From assembly GCF_023283895.1 (NCBI RefSeq), contig NZ_JAKILB010000015.1:55128-119127 (forward strand): 64,000 nt of DNA, in the 5' to 3' direction. Each line of letters starts with the position of its first letter. Position 1 is the first letter of the stretch. This DNA comes from Shewanella pneumatophori (GTDB lineage Bacteria; Pseudomonadota; Gammaproteobacteria; Enterobacterales; Shewanellaceae). The translations under genes were made by a program, and so were the position numbers. Shown one piece after another: positions 41,714 through 51,523 of the stretch. Under the pieces are notes generated by a model that was not told where the DNA came from, made no database searches, and saw nothing but the letters and a program-made list of their open reading frames with translations.

Positions 41714-43849
41714 ATGAATAATAAGCGGATTAGACGCAGACTAATCGCCGGTATGGTTATGGGTGCTTCATTATTAGCACCTCAACTTGCTTGGTCTGAG
41801 CAATATGCGGCTAACTTTAAGGGCACGGATATTCAAGAGTTTATCAATATCGTTGGTAAAAACTTGAACCGGACTATTATTGTCGACCCTACGGTTCGCG
41901 GTAAAATTAATGTGCGTAGTTACGATCTACTTAACGACGAACAATATTACCAATTCTTCCTCAACGTACTGCAAGTCTATGGTTACGCCGTTGTCGAAAT
42001 GGACAACAACATCATCAAGGTGATCAAAGATAAAGATGCCAAAACGGCGTCTATTCGTGTTGCTGATGATAATGCACCGGGCCTAGGCGATGAGATGGTT
42101 ACCCGCATTGTTGCGCTATACAACACTGAAGCTAAGCAGCTTGCACCGTTATTACGTCAGTTAAACGACAATGCTGGCGGCGGTAACGTAGTGAACTACG
42201 ACCCATCCAACGTACTAATGATTTCTGGCCGTGCGGCTGTAGTAAACAAGTTAGTTGAAATTGTTCGCCGCGTTGATAAGCAAGGTGATACCGCGGTTGA
42301 AGTGGTTAAGCTTGAATTCGCCTCTGCGGGTGAAATCGTGCGTATTGTTGATACCCTTTACCGCTCAACAGCCAACCAAGCACAAATGCCTGGTCAAGCG
42401 CCAAAAGTCGTTGCCGATGAACGTACCAATGCTGTAGTGGTAAGTGGTGATGAAAAAAGCCGCGAGCGTGTAGTTAAGCTAATTAAAAACCTTGATGCTG
42501 AACAAGCCAACACAGGTAACACCAAAGTTCGCTATTTACGTTATGCCAAGGCGGAAGATTTAGTTGAAGTATTGACAGGCTTTGCTGAGCAGCTAGTCGA
42601 TGATAAAGGTGCTCCACAAGCTGGCGGTGGCAGCAAGCGTCGTAACGAAATCAATATTATGGCTCACACAGATACCAATGCATTGGTAATTAGTGCTGAA
42701 CCAGATCAAATGCGCACAATTGAAAGTGTGATTAATCAATTAGATATTCGCCGCGCTCAAGTTCTTGTAGAAGCCATTATTGTCGAAGTATCTGAAGGCG
42801 ATGATGTTGGTTTTGGTGTGCAGTGGGCCACTGAAGCTGGCGGTGGTACTCAGTTTAATAACTTAGGCCCAACTATTGGTGAAATCGGTGCCGGTATTTG
42901 GCAGGCACAAGGTGAAGAAGGTTCTACCGTTTGTAATGACGGTACCTGTACTGAAAACCCTGACACTCGCGGCGATATTACTTTACTGGCGCAAGCTTTA
43001 GGTAAAGTTAACGGTATGGCTTGGGGCGTGGCAATGGGCGACTTTGGTGCGCTTATTCAAGCGGTTTCAAGTGACACTAAGTCAAACGTACTGGCAACGC
43101 CATCAATCACCACTCTAGATAACCAAGAAGCCTCGTTTATTGTCGGTGACGAAGTGCCAATTCTTACTGGTAGCCAAAACTCAAGTAATGGTAACAGCAA
43201 CCCGTTCCAAACGGTTGAGCGTAAAGAAGTGGGGGTAAAGCTTAAAGTTGTTCCACAGGTAAACGAAGGTAATGCCGTTAAGCTGACCATTGAACAAGAA
43301 GTCTCAGGTATTAATGGTAAAACCGGCGTCGACGTAACCTTTGCTACTCGTCGTTTAACCACAACTGTGATGGCAGATTCAGGTCAAATCGTAGTGCTTG
43401 GTGGTTTGATTAACGAAGAAGTGCAAGAGTCGGTACAGAAAGTACCATTCTTAGGTGATATCCCAATTATTGGCCATCTATTCAAGTCATCTTCAAGCGG
43501 TAAGAAGAAGAAAAACTTGATGGTATTTATTAAGCCAACAATTATCCGTGACGGCATCACCATGGAAGGCATCGCAGGTCGTAAGTATAACTATTTCCGT
43601 GCATTGCAGCTTGAGCAGCAAGAACGTGGTGTTAACTTGATGCCAAATACTGATGTACCAGTATTGGAAGAGTGGGATCAAGAAGCGTATCTACCAGATG
43701 ACGTGAACGAAGTGCTTAATCGTTATAAAGACGGTAAAGGCTTAGACACTAAGATGCGTGAAACAGATCCAACCCTAAAGAGCATCTCGGGCAGTAAAGA
43801 TGCCGATGCAGAAGCAGCCGCAACAGATAAAGATGCAGCAGATGAGTGA
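41714..43849 (+). CDS. gspD: Type II secretion system secretin
   Basis: Forms the outer-membrane multimeric gate of the T2SS. It is 711 aa. A signal peptide ends near LAWSEQ (about residue 29). Periplasmic N0 to N3 domains follow (about 30-330), beginning YAANFKGTDIQEFINIVGKN. The secretin domain spans about 340-620 and contains FIVGDEVPILTGSQ and VVLGGLINEEVQES. The C-terminal 90 or so residues, ending in an Asp/Ala-rich stretch, correspond to the S-domain, which binds pilotin in relatives. The last 8 bases overlap gspE. Confidence 0.96.
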   Translation: MNNKRIRRRLIAGMVMGASLLAPQLAWSEQYAANFKGTDIQEFINIVGKNLNRTIIVDPTVRGKINVRSYDLLNDEQYYQFFLNVLQVYGYAVVEMDNNIIKVIKDKDAKTASIRVADDNAPGLGDEMVTRIVALYNTEAKQLAPLLRQLNDNAGGGNVVNYDPSNVLMISGRAAVVNKLVEIVRRVDKQGDTAVEVVKLEFASAGEIVRIVDTLYRSTANQAQMPGQAPKVVADERTNAVVVSGDEKSRERVVKLIKNLDAEQANTGNTKVRYLRYAKAEDLVEVLTGFAEQLVDDKGAPQAGGGSKRRNEINIMAHTDTNALVISAEPDQMRTIESVINQLDIRRAQVLVEAIIVEVSEGDDVGFGVQWATEAGGGTQFNNLGPTIGEIGAGIWQAQGEEGSTVCNDGTCTENPDTRGDITLLAQALGKVNGMAWGVAMGDFGALIQAVSSDTKSNVLATPSITTLDNQEASFIVGDEVPILTGSQNSSNGNSNPFQTVERKEVGVKLKVVPQVNEGNAVKLTIEQEVSGINGKTGVDVTFATRRLTTTVMADSGQIVVLGGLINEEVQESVQKVPFLGDIPIIGHLFKSSSSGKKKKNLMVFIKPTIIRDGITMEGIAGRKYNYFRALQLEQQERGVNLMPNTDVPVLEEWDQEAYLPDDVNEVLNRYKDGKGLDTKMRETDPTLKSISGSKDADAEAAATDKDAADE

Positions 43850-45413
43850 TAATTTAGTTCCAGCTGATGAAGAGCTAGCCAAAGTATCAAGTGAGCTTGG
43901 GCTAGTCTCTGAAGAAGAAGCCGATCAGGTCTTTCATTCAAGCAGTAAAGAGCGTTTGCCGTTTGCCTTTGCACACCGTTTTAAGGTGGCGTTAGCACCT
44001 AACGATAACCAAGAGTTGTCGTTATATCATGTGCAAAGTACGCCTTTAAGCGCACTATTAGAGGTACGTCGTTACTGCGGTAAAGAGCTGCCATTAATTA
44101 AGCTTGAAGATGCGGCATTTGAAGCCCGCTTAACTCAAGCTTATCAAGCTAATTCGTCAGAAGCGCAGCAGATGATGGAAGATATCGGTAACGAGATGGA
44201 CTTGTTCACTCTTGCCGAAGAGCTACCACAAACTGAAGATCTGCTTGAAGGTGATGATGATGCGCCAATTATTAAGTTAATCAATGCCTTGTTATCTGAA
44301 GCGATTAAAGAAGAAGCCTCTGATATCCACATTGAAACTTACGAAAAGCAATTAATCGTACGTTTCCGTGTTGATGGCATTTTGAAAGAAGTGCTTAAGC
44401 CAAATCGCAAACTATCATCGTTATTAGTATCGCGTATTAAAGTTATGGCACGGCTTGATATTGCTGAAAAACGTGTACCACAAGATGGCCGTATTTCACT
44501 GCGTATCGCTGGCCGAGCAGTAGATGTGCGTGTATCAACCATGCCTTCGAGCCATGGTGAACGTGTAGTGCTTCGTTTGTTAGACAAAAACGCCGGCAAC
44601 TTAGACTTAGAGCAGCTCGGCATGACCGATTCTGTGCGTCATCAGTTTGATGAGCTGATCCGCAGACCACACGGCATTATTTTGGTGACCGGTCCAACAG
44701 GTTCGGGTAAGAGTACTACCTTGTACGCCGGCCTAACTGAAATCAATTCAAAAGATACCAATATTCTGACCGTAGAAGATCCAATTGAATATGAGTTGGA
44801 AGGCATAGGTCAGACTCAAGTTAACACCAAAGTAGACATGACATTTGCTCGTGGTCTGCGCGCAATTCTACGTCAAGATCCTGATGTGGTGATGATTGGT
44901 GAAATTCGAGATCTAGAAACCGCACAAATTGCGGTACAGGCATCGCTTACTGGTCACATGGTTATCTCAACTTTGCACACCAATACAGCGTCAGGTGCGA
45001 TTACCCGTTTGCAAGATATGGGCGTAGAGCCGTTCTTGGTTTCTTCGAGTTTACTTGGCGTTCTTGCACAGCGACTCATTCGTACTTTATGCCCTAGCTG
45101 TAAAGAAGAACATGTACCTGATAACCGCGAACGTGAGTTGTTAGGTATTAGCAGTGATGATCCGCAGGTGATTTACCGCGCTAAAGGTTGTCAGGCTTGT
45201 GGGCATAATGGTTACCGTGGTCGTACAGGTATTCATGAATTATTGGTGGTTGACGATAACGTGCGCGAGCTTATCCATACAGGTCGCGGCGAGTTAGCTA
45301 TCGAGAAATATATTCGCCAGTCTGTGCCGAGTATTCGTCACGACGGTATGAGTAAAGTGCTTGCGGGTAAAACAACCCTTGAAGAAGTGCTGCGTGTCAC
45401 TCGAGAGGAGTAA
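43842..45413 (+). CDS. gspE: Type II secretion system ATPase
   Basis: Cytoplasmic AAA-type ATPase that powers pseudopilus assembly. It is 523 aa from the ATG at 43842, which overlaps the gspD stop; upstream ATGs in the same frame lie inside gspD and lack support. The Walker A motif is GPTGSGKSTTLY, the Asp box EDPIEYELEGI, the Walker B IGEIRDLETA, and the His box MVISTLHTN. A tetracysteine zinc site is visible as CPSC and CQAC. The N-terminal region should bind GspL. Confidence 0.96.
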   Translation: MSDNLVPADEELAKVSSELGLVSEEEADQVFHSSSKERLPFAFAHRFKVALAPNDNQELSLYHVQSTPLSALLEVRRYCGKELPLIKLEDAAFEARLTQAYQANSSEAQQMMEDIGNEMDLFTLAEELPQTEDLLEGDDDAPIIKLINALLSEAIKEEASDIHIETYEKQLIVRFRVDGILKEVLKPNRKLSSLLVSRIKVMARLDIAEKRVPQDGRISLRIAGRAVDVRVSTMPSSHGERVVLRLLDKNAGNLDLEQLGMTDSVRHQFDELIRRPHGIILVTGPTGSGKSTTLYAGLTEINSKDTNILTVEDPIEYELEGIGQTQVNTKVDMTFARGLRAILRQDPDVVMIGEIRDLETAQIAVQASLTGHMVISTLHTNTASGAITRLQDMGVEPFLVSSSLLGVLAQRLIRTLCPSCKEEHVPDNRERELLGISSDDPQVIYRAKGCQACGHNGYRGRTGIHELLVVDDNVRELIHTGRGELAIEKYIRQSVPSIRHDGMSKVLAGKTTLEEVLRVTREE

Positions 45414-45416
45414 GCC

Positions 45417-46640
45417 ATGCCAGCATTTGAATATAAGGCGTTAGATAAAACCGGTAAGCAGAAAAAGGGCGTAGTTGAAGCGGATACCGCCAGACACGCT
45501 CGTACTCAGTTGCGTGAGCAACGCTTAATGCCGCTGGAAATTACACCGGTGGTAGAAAAAGAAAGTAAGGCAAAATCTGCCAGCTTTAGCTTTTTTAAGC
45601 GCGGTATATCAACCGCTGAGCTGGCATTGATTACTCGGCAAATTGCGACTTTGGTTGCCGCAGGTTTGCCGGTTGAAGAAGCATTAAAAGCCGTTGGTCA
45701 ACAGTGTGAAAAAGACCGCCTTGCTAGCATGGTAATGGCAGTACGTTCACGGGTCGTTGAAGGTTATAGCCTTGCTGATTCAATGGCAGAGTTTCCGCAT
45801 ATTTTCGATGAGTTGTATCGCGCTATGGTGGCTTCAGGTGAAAAATCTGGTCACCTCGAAGTGGTACTTAATCGTCTTGCTGATTACACCGAGCGTCGTC
45901 AGCAGCTTAAGAGTAAAATGACTCAAGCGATGATTTATCCAATCGTGCTGACAGTCGTCGCTATTGGTGTTATCGCCATTTTGCTTGCAGCGGTTGTACC
46001 ACAGGTTGTGGGTCAGTTTGAGCATATGGGCCAAGAGCTGCCTTGGACTACCGAGCTATTAATTGCATCGTCAGATTTTATCCGCGATTACGGTCTCATT
46101 GTATTGGGTGTGATTATCGCTTTGTTCGTTATTGCCAAGCGGTTATTGGTGTCACCGAAAAACCGCATGAAATACGACAGCATGTTGCTGCGTCTGCCAG
46201 TGATTAGCAAAGTCAGTAAGAGTCTTAATACCGCACGTTTTGCACGTACCTTAAGTATCTTAACGGCCAGTTCAGTGCCATTGCTAGATGCTATGCGTAT
46301 CGCTAGCGATGTACTGCTAAACGTAAAAGTTAAAGCGGCAGTTGAAGAAGCAACACTGCGGGTGCGTGAGGGTACAAGTTTAGGTGCGGCATTGGCCAAC
46401 ACTAAACTTTTTCCGCCAATGATGCTCTATATGATCACCTCAGGTGAAAAAAGTGGTCAGCTTGAGCAGATGCTTGAGCGCGCTGCTGATAACCAAGACC
46501 GAGAGTTTGAGTCGAATGTGACAATTGCTTTAGGGGTATTTGAACCTATGTTGGTCGTTAGTATGGCCGCCGTGGTTCTGTTTATTGTTCTCGCTATTCT
46601 TCAGCCAATTTTGGCGCTGAATAATATGATTAGTGGTTAA
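45417..46640 (+). CDS. gspF: Type II secretion system inner-membrane platform protein F
   Basis: Polytopic inner-membrane protein of the T2SS assembly platform. It is 407 aa, the family length. The N-terminus PAFEYKALDKTGKQKKGVVE and two homologous cytoplasmic domains (about 70-190 and 270-390) are clear. Each domain is followed by a membrane region, and the repeated MVASGEKSGHLE and MITSGEKSGQLE motifs mark the duplication. It starts three bases after the gspE stop. It contacts GspE and GspL. Confidence 0.96.
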   Translation: MPAFEYKALDKTGKQKKGVVEADTARHARTQLREQRLMPLEITPVVEKESKAKSASFSFFKRGISTAELALITRQIATLVAAGLPVEEALKAVGQQCEKDRLASMVMAVRSRVVEGYSLADSMAEFPHIFDELYRAMVASGEKSGHLEVVLNRLADYTERRQQLKSKMTQAMIYPIVLTVVAIGVIAILLAAVVPQVVGQFEHMGQELPWTTELLIASSDFIRDYGLIVLGVIIALFVIAKRLLVSPKNRMKYDSMLLRLPVISKVSKSLNTARFARTLSILTASSVPLLDAMRIASDVLLNVKVKAAVEEATLRVREGTSLGAALANTKLFPPMMLYMITSGEKSGQLEQMLERAADNQDREFESNVTIALGVFEPMLVVSMAAVVLFIVLAILQPILALNNMISG

Positions 46641-46707
46641 TACTCAGCGCACTTGGTAACCCAGTTACTAGTTGAGGCATGAGATTTTTAGTTTAAGGAA
46701 TTTGTTA

Positions 46708-47142
46708 ATGCAAACACGTAATAAACAAAAAGGTTTTACCCTATTAGAAGTCATGGTGGTTATCGTGATTCTAGGTATTTTGGCCTCTATGGTTGTACCT
46801 AACCTAATGGGTAACAAGGACAAAGCTGACCAACAGAAAGCGGTTTCAGATATCGTTGCATTGGAAAATGCGTTGGACATGTACAAGCTAGATAACAGCG
46901 TGTACCCAACAACTGAGCAAGGTCTTGAAGCATTAGTACAAAAGCCAACTATTTCGCCAGAACCACGTAACTACCGTGCTGATGGTTATGTTAAGCGTTT
47001 ACCACAAGATCCATGGCGCAATGACTACTTACTATTAAGCCCAGGTGAAAACGGCAAGTTAGATATCTTCAGTTCAGGCCCAGATGGTCAACCAGGTACT
47101 GAAGACGATATCGGTAACTGGAACCTACAGAACTTCCAGTAA
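46708..47142 (+). CDS. gspG: Type II secretion major pseudopilin
   Basis: Main subunit of the T2SS pseudopilus. It is 144 aa from the ATG at 46708, supported by an AAGGAA ribosome-binding site. The prepilin leader MQTRNKQKG is cut before FTLLEVMVVIVILGILASMV, with the conserved Glu at mature position 5. The C-terminal calcium-binding-type region is conserved (VYPTTEQGLEALVQKP, then SSGPDGQPGTEDDIGNW). The prepilin peptidase (gspO/pilD) is not in this operon and must act from elsewhere. Confidence 0.96.
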   Translation: MQTRNKQKGFTLLEVMVVIVILGILASMVVPNLMGNKDKADQQKAVSDIVALENALDMYKLDNSVYPTTEQGLEALVQKPTISPEPRNYRADGYVKRLPQDPWRNDYLLLSPGENGKLDIFSSGPDGQPGTEDDIGNWNLQNFQ

Positions 47143-47736
47143 GTGACCTTGTCGCGAGTGAACTTTACACGCCAAACGGGCTTCACCTTAATGGAGGTGT
47201 TGCTCGTTGTTTTGCTTATGGGGCTAGCGGCAACCGCCGTGACTCTGGGTATGGGCGGAGCAAGTAAAGAAAAGGCACTTGAGCGCTCGGCGCAGCAATT
47301 TATGATGGCCACCGAAATGGTGCTGGATGAAACAGTGCTCAGTGGCCATTTTGTTGGCATTGTGGTCGAAGACACTAGCTATAAATATGTGTATTACGAC
47401 GAAGGTAAGTGGCAACCGTTACAGCAAGATAGATTGCTAGCTGAAAGACAAATGGATCAAGGCGTTGAGTTAGTTCTAGTGCTTGATGGTTTACCGTTAG
47501 TGCAAGAAGACGAAGAGCAAGATTCTTGGTTTGACGAGCCTTTAATTGAAAAGTCAGCTGAAGATAAAAAGAAATTCCCTGAGCCACAAATTTTGCTGTT
47601 CCCAAGCGGTGAAATGAGCGCATTTGAGCTGGCTTTTGTCAGTGAAGATGAAATGCAGCAAGACATCGAAGTGGTGGTGTTTGGCGATGCGCTAGGGCGT
47701 TTGCGAATGGGTTTTGAAGATGAAGAAGTCTTATAG
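47143..47736 (+). CDS. gspH: Type II secretion minor pseudopilin H
   Basis: Minor pseudopilin. It is 197 aa and starts at the GTG immediately after the gspG stop. The leader ends in TG and is followed by FTLMEVLLVVLLMGLAATAV, with Glu at mature position 5. The globular domain is acidic (segments EDEEQDSWFDEPLIEKSAED and FEDEEVL). The GTG start with no gap is unusual but is the only one near the leader. Confidence 0.92.
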   Translation: MTLSRVNFTRQTGFTLMEVLLVVLLMGLAATAVTLGMGGASKEKALERSAQQFMMATEMVLDETVLSGHFVGIVVEDTSYKYVYYDEGKWQPLQQDRLLAERQMDQGVELVLVLDGLPLVQEDEEQDSWFDEPLIEKSAEDKKKFPEPQILLFPSGEMSAFELAFVSEDEMQQDIEVVVFGDALGRLRMGFEDEEVL

Positions 47737-47738
47737 CC

Positions 47739-48110
47739 ATGGCTATTAAGCAAAAAGGCATGACCTTGCTAGAAGTGATCGTCGCATTAGCGGTGTTTTC
47801 AATCGCCGCGGTATCGATTACCAAAAGTCTTGGCGAACAAATTGCCAATATGCCGATTTTAGAAGAGCGCACCATGGCGCAATGGGTCGCCCACAACCAA
47901 ATGGTTGAGGCACGCCTTGATCCAAAGTTTCCAGATATTGGTCGTAAAGACGGCCAAGTAGAGCTCGCCAATCAAGAGTGGTATTGGCGTAAAGAGGTCA
48001 TTAAAACGACCGATGATAATTTTAGAATGATCCGCATCAGTATCAGTGATGACGAGCGATTTTCCCGTACTATCGCTGAAGTGAGTAGTTATGTACTTAA
48101 AGCGGATTAA
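47739..48110 (+). CDS. gspI: Type II secretion minor pseudopilin I
   Basis: Minor pseudopilin of the pseudopilus tip. It is 123 aa. The leader MAIKQKG is followed by MTLLEVIVALAVFSIAAVSI, with the conserved Glu at mature position 5. AQWVAHNQMVEARL is typical of GspI. It starts two bases after gspH and overlaps gspJ by 20 bases if the first gspJ start is used. Confidence 0.94.
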   Translation: MAIKQKGMTLLEVIVALAVFSIAAVSITKSLGEQIANMPILEERTMAQWVAHNQMVEARLDPKFPDIGRKDGQVELANQEWYWRKEVIKTTDDNFRMIRISISDDERFSRTIAEVSSYVLKAD

Positions 48111-48822
48111 CACAATGCGCGGCTTTACGCTGCTAGAGATGCTAATCGCTATCGCGATTTTTGCCATGTTAGGGCTAGCAGCAAACACAGTGCTGAGTAC
48201 TGTGATGAAAAACGATACCGCCACCCGTGACTTTGCCGCCAAGTTAAAGGCGATGCAGCAAGGGTTCGGTATTATTGAGCGTGACTTGAATCAAATGGTA
48301 GCACGCACGCCGAGATTGTTAGAGGGCGGTCGTGGCACCACAGTATTTCAAACGGGCAGTAATATGCTCGACTCGGAATCCGAGTCATTAGTGTTTTTCC
48401 GCCTAGGCTGGTTAAATCCTGACGGACTGCTGCCAAGAGGCAGTTTGCAGTCGGTGGCTTACGTGGTGATGGAAGGCAAGTTACAGCGCTGGTATTACGC
48501 ATATCCTGAGCCTGAATTTGGCGCAGAGCCGATTAAAACGGTGATAATGGATAAGGTTATTTCAGTGGAATATGCCTTTTTTGCCGATGATAAATGGGAG
48601 CGTAAAACTGACGCAACCAAGCTACCAAAAGCCATCGCCATCGAAATTGAATTTGAAGATATTGGTAAAGTTCAGCGTAAGTTTTTAGTACCACAAGGCG
48701 CGCTTGCTGGCAGTAACGATGACAGCAACAATGGTGGTAATAATAATGGCGGCAATAACAACGATAGTGATGACTCTAAGCCTGATGACGACAACGGTAA
48801 CCAACAAGGCGGAGGAGAGTAA
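48091..48822 (+). CDS. gspJ: Type II secretion minor pseudopilin J with an Asn/Asp/Gly-rich tail
   Basis: Minor pseudopilin of the tip complex. It is 243 aa from the ATG at 48091, giving an 11-residue leader MYLKRINTMRG before FTLLEMLIAIAIFAMLG; an alternative ATG at 48115 would leave only MRG. The GspJ fold continues to about residue 207. The last 36 residues are almost entirely Asn, Asp, Gly, Ser and Gln, with repeated NNGG runs, a low-complexity tail that typical GspJ proteins lack as far as I know. Confidence 0.92.
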   Translation: MYLKRINTMRGFTLLEMLIAIAIFAMLGLAANTVLSTVMKNDTATRDFAAKLKAMQQGFGIIERDLNQMVARTPRLLEGGRGTTVFQTGSNMLDSESESLVFFRLGWLNPDGLLPRGSLQSVAYVVMEGKLQRWYYAYPEPEFGAEPIKTVIMDKVISVEYAFFADDKWERKTDATKLPKAIAIEIEFEDIGKVQRKFLVPQGALAGSNDDSNNGGNNNGGNNNDSDDSKPDDDNGNQQGGGE

Positions 48823-48824
48823 TT

Positions 48825-49805
48825 ATGCCTTCTAAGCAGCGCGGCGTTGCTCTTATCGTAGTCTTGTTGATTGTGGCTATGGTGGCCATTATTGCCACCA
48901 ACATTACTTCGCGTAATCAGTTGTCTGTTAGGCGTACGTTGAATATGGCGCAATACGACCAAGCGTTTTGGTATGCCATTTCAGGTGAAGAGATTGCCAA
49001 GAAAGTATTAAAACAAGATTTGGAAGACTCTGATACCGTGCACTTGCAGCAGTACTGGGCTCTGGCTGATGTTATTTTTCCGGCTGAGAAAGGTGAAATC
49101 GCCGGTAAGATCACCGATATGCGCGCCTGTTTTAATCTCAATTCGTTGTCAGCACCGAGTGAGAAAGTTGAAAACGGTCAGCCTAAAATGCCATTACCAG
49201 CGGTGCAGTTTAAAGGCTTATTGGTCGCGCTGGGTATGGATGAGTTTGCCGCAGAGCGTTTAGCGCAAACCACCAAAGATTACATAGATGAAGATACCGT
49301 AAGTGGCCCTTATGGTGCAGAAGATGCGGAATATGAGTCGCGTAATGTACCGTACCGAGCAGCAAATACTTTGCTGAGCCATAAAAGCGAACTGCGCGCT
49401 GTTATGGGCTTTACTCAAGATATTTATTTAAAACTGGCACCTTACGTATGTGCTATCCCAGGCAACACAACGCAGGTATTAAACGTTAATACCGTGCCAG
49501 TAGAGCATGCTGCAATTATTGCGGGTATGTTCGATAACAAGATTTCTGTTGGTGAGGCTGAGAGCATCATCAATCAAAGACCGCTCGACGGTTATGATGA
49601 CATCAATGAGTTTTGGGAAAACTCATCAGTGGCATCGCTTGCCGGTGACGCCAAGCTAAAATCAAGCTTTGGGGTAACCAGTAAGTACTTTCTACTCGAT
49701 GCGGGGGCGAAGGTCGACACCGCAGTATTTAGATTAGAAAGCGTGCTTTACGGCGACAGTAAGAAATTAGAAGTGTTATCTCGCCAGTTTGGTGGGCAAA
49801 AATAA
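48825..49805 (+). CDS. gspK: Type II secretion minor pseudopilin K
   Basis: The largest minor pseudopilin, capping the I-J-K tip complex. It is 326 aa. Leader MPSKQRG is followed by VALIVVLLIVAMVAIIATNI; as is usual in GspK there is no Glu at position 5. The helical domain has a helix-hairpin-helix-like insert (VNTVPVEHAAIIAGM and a later INQRPLDGYDDINEF segment). Two bases separate it from gspJ. Confidence 0.94.
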   Translation: MPSKQRGVALIVVLLIVAMVAIIATNITSRNQLSVRRTLNMAQYDQAFWYAISGEEIAKKVLKQDLEDSDTVHLQQYWALADVIFPAEKGEIAGKITDMRACFNLNSLSAPSEKVENGQPKMPLPAVQFKGLLVALGMDEFAAERLAQTTKDYIDEDTVSGPYGAEDAEYESRNVPYRAANTLLSHKSELRAVMGFTQDIYLKLAPYVCAIPGNTTQVLNVNTVPVEHAAIIAGMFDNKISVGEAESIINQRPLDGYDDINEFWENSSVASLAGDAKLKSSFGVTSKYFLLDAGAKVDTAVFRLESVLYGDSKKLEVLSRQFGGQK

Positions 49806-49851
49806 CAACAGTCCTTTAAATCCATTTAAAGAGACTTGTGGAGATAAATCA

Positions 49852-51039
49852 GTGAGTGAAAGACTATTTATCCGTTTAGGACAAACCGCAGAGCAAGCAT
49901 GCTCTTGGCTGGTTTGGTCTGAGCAGGAACAAGAAATTATAGGTTCTGGCGAGCTTAACAATGCCAGTGCACTATCGACCCTTACTGAAAGAGCGGGTAA
50001 TCGCGGTGTTGACGTTTTAGTGCCAGCATCAAGCATTACGCTAACCGAAGTCGATTTGCCGGAAAAAAGCCAACGCCAAGCGATTAAGGCGCTGCCATTT
50101 ATGCTGGAAGAAAACCTCGCGCAAAATGTTGATGAACTGCATTTTGTGACGGGGCCGCGTAATGGCGACGCGTTAAGTATTGCAGTGGTGGCACACGAGC
50201 AAATGCAAATGTGGATCGAGTGGCTTAGTGATGCTGGCCTTAAAGCTAAATGTATTGTGCCAGATTGCTTAGCACTGCCACTTGCCGATTGCGATTGGGC
50301 GGCAATGACCCTAGGCAAAGAAGTCTTGCTACGCACAGGAGCGGGTAGCGGCGTGAGTTTGAGCCAAAACTGGCTTGATATGGCGTTACCTCAGCTGTTA
50401 ATTGCTGACACGCAAACCACGGTTGCTGGTTACACTGAGTTGCAATTGGCGGGCACGCAAATAAAAGCTCAGCCATTAGATTTGCCTATGTTGGTGCTGG
50501 CTAAGGGCTTACTCAATGCGCCAATGAACTTGCTATCAGGCGTATACAAGCCAAAGAAAGAATACGGTAAGCACTTACTATTGTGGCGTAATGCCGCTAT
50601 CGCATTTGCTGTAGTGATCGTTCTAGCCTTAGTTAACAAAGGCCTAAACATCCACCAAATGAATACAGCCGCCGATGAATTACAAGCGCAAAGTGAGCAG
50701 ATCTATAAGCAAGTTGTGCCTGGCAGTTCTCGAGTGGTAAACCTGCGCTCACAAATGGGCAGTTATGTACGTACTTTGCAAGGTGGTGGCAGTGGTACTC
50801 AGTTCTTTGTCATGCTTTCAGGCATGCAAGATGCCTTTGCTCAAGTGCCTGCGCTTAAGCCAACCACGCTGCGTTTTGATAGCAATCGTAATGAAATCCG
50901 CATGCAGGTAACGGCGAAAAATTACGAGCAGATTGAGAAGTTTAAAGAGATAGTGGCACGTTCTTATCAGCTGACTGGTGGTGCGATGAATAGCGGTGAA
51001 TCAGAAGTCACCAGCACCTTAACCATAAGGAGCAAATAA
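49852..51039 (+). CDS. gspL: Type II secretion inner-membrane protein L
   Basis: Bitopic protein connecting the ATPase GspE to GspM. It is 395 aa from the GTG at 49852, which has GGAGA seven bases upstream; the frame extends to a TTG inside gspK without a ribosome-binding site. The N-terminal 240 or so residues form the cytoplasmic ASKHA-like domain (FIRLGQTAEQACSWLVW and a later ALPFMLEENLAQ segment). One membrane segment follows (AAIAFAVVIVLALVNKG), then a ferredoxin-like periplasmic domain. Confidence 0.93.
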   Translation: MSERLFIRLGQTAEQACSWLVWSEQEQEIIGSGELNNASALSTLTERAGNRGVDVLVPASSITLTEVDLPEKSQRQAIKALPFMLEENLAQNVDELHFVTGPRNGDALSIAVVAHEQMQMWIEWLSDAGLKAKCIVPDCLALPLADCDWAAMTLGKEVLLRTGAGSGVSLSQNWLDMALPQLLIADTQTTVAGYTELQLAGTQIKAQPLDLPMLVLAKGLLNAPMNLLSGVYKPKKEYGKHLLLWRNAAIAFAVVIVLALVNKGLNIHQMNTAADELQAQSEQIYKQVVPGSSRVVNLRSQMGSYVRTLQGGGSGTQFFVMLSGMQDAFAQVPALKPTTLRFDSNRNEIRMQVTAKNYEQIEKFKEIVARSYQLTGGAMNSGESEVTSTLTIRSK

Positions 51040-51040
51040 G

Positions 51041-51517
51041 ATGGAAAACTTAAAAGCATGGTGGAACGGCTTAGTTTTACGTGAAAAGCAGATGGTTTCG
51101 GCTTGTGGCGTGGTCTTGGTTATTGGCATTTTATATTGGGGCGTTTGGACGCCAATCGCTAATGCTGAAGCAGAGGCGCAGCGCAACCTAGAAGGTCAGC
51201 AAAGCACGCTTAACTACGTTAAGCAAACCGCTAACCGTATTGCAGGCCTAAAACAGAGCGGCACTAATAATGCCTTTAAAGGCAGTTTAAGCGCGGCTGT
51301 AAACCAAACTGCGGGGGCATTCGGCCTAGAGATCACCCGGATGCAGCCTCAAGGCAATAAAATTCAAGTATGGATGGATGAAGTGCCATTCGATACGTTA
51401 TTGAATTATCTTAACGAGCTAGTGCAAAACAAAGGCTTGTCGCTAGAGAGTTTAGATTTAGCCGAATCGGATACTCCGGGCTACGTTAATGTGCGTCGTA
51501 TTCAGCTGTCGAAATAA
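51041..51517 (+). CDS. gspM: Type II secretion inner-membrane protein M
   Basis: Small bitopic protein that binds GspL. It is 158 aa, with a short cytoplasmic part, one membrane segment at about residues 20-37 (VSACGVVLVIGILYWGVW) and a periplasmic ferredoxin-like domain. WWNGLVLREKQMV before the membrane segment is typical of GspM. It starts one base after the gspL stop. Confidence 0.93.
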   Translation: MENLKAWWNGLVLREKQMVSACGVVLVIGILYWGVWTPIANAEAEAQRNLEGQQSTLNYVKQTANRIAGLKQSGTNNAFKGSLSAAVNQTAGAFGLEITRMQPQGNKIQVWMDEVPFDTLLNYLNELVQNKGLSLESLDLAESDTPGYVNVRRIQLSK

Positions 51518-51523
51518 GGTGTT

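Noticed and set aside
47088..48242. Antisense open frames across gspG to gspJ
   Set aside because: They overlap one another and the well-supported pseudopilin genes and show no domain or leader features.
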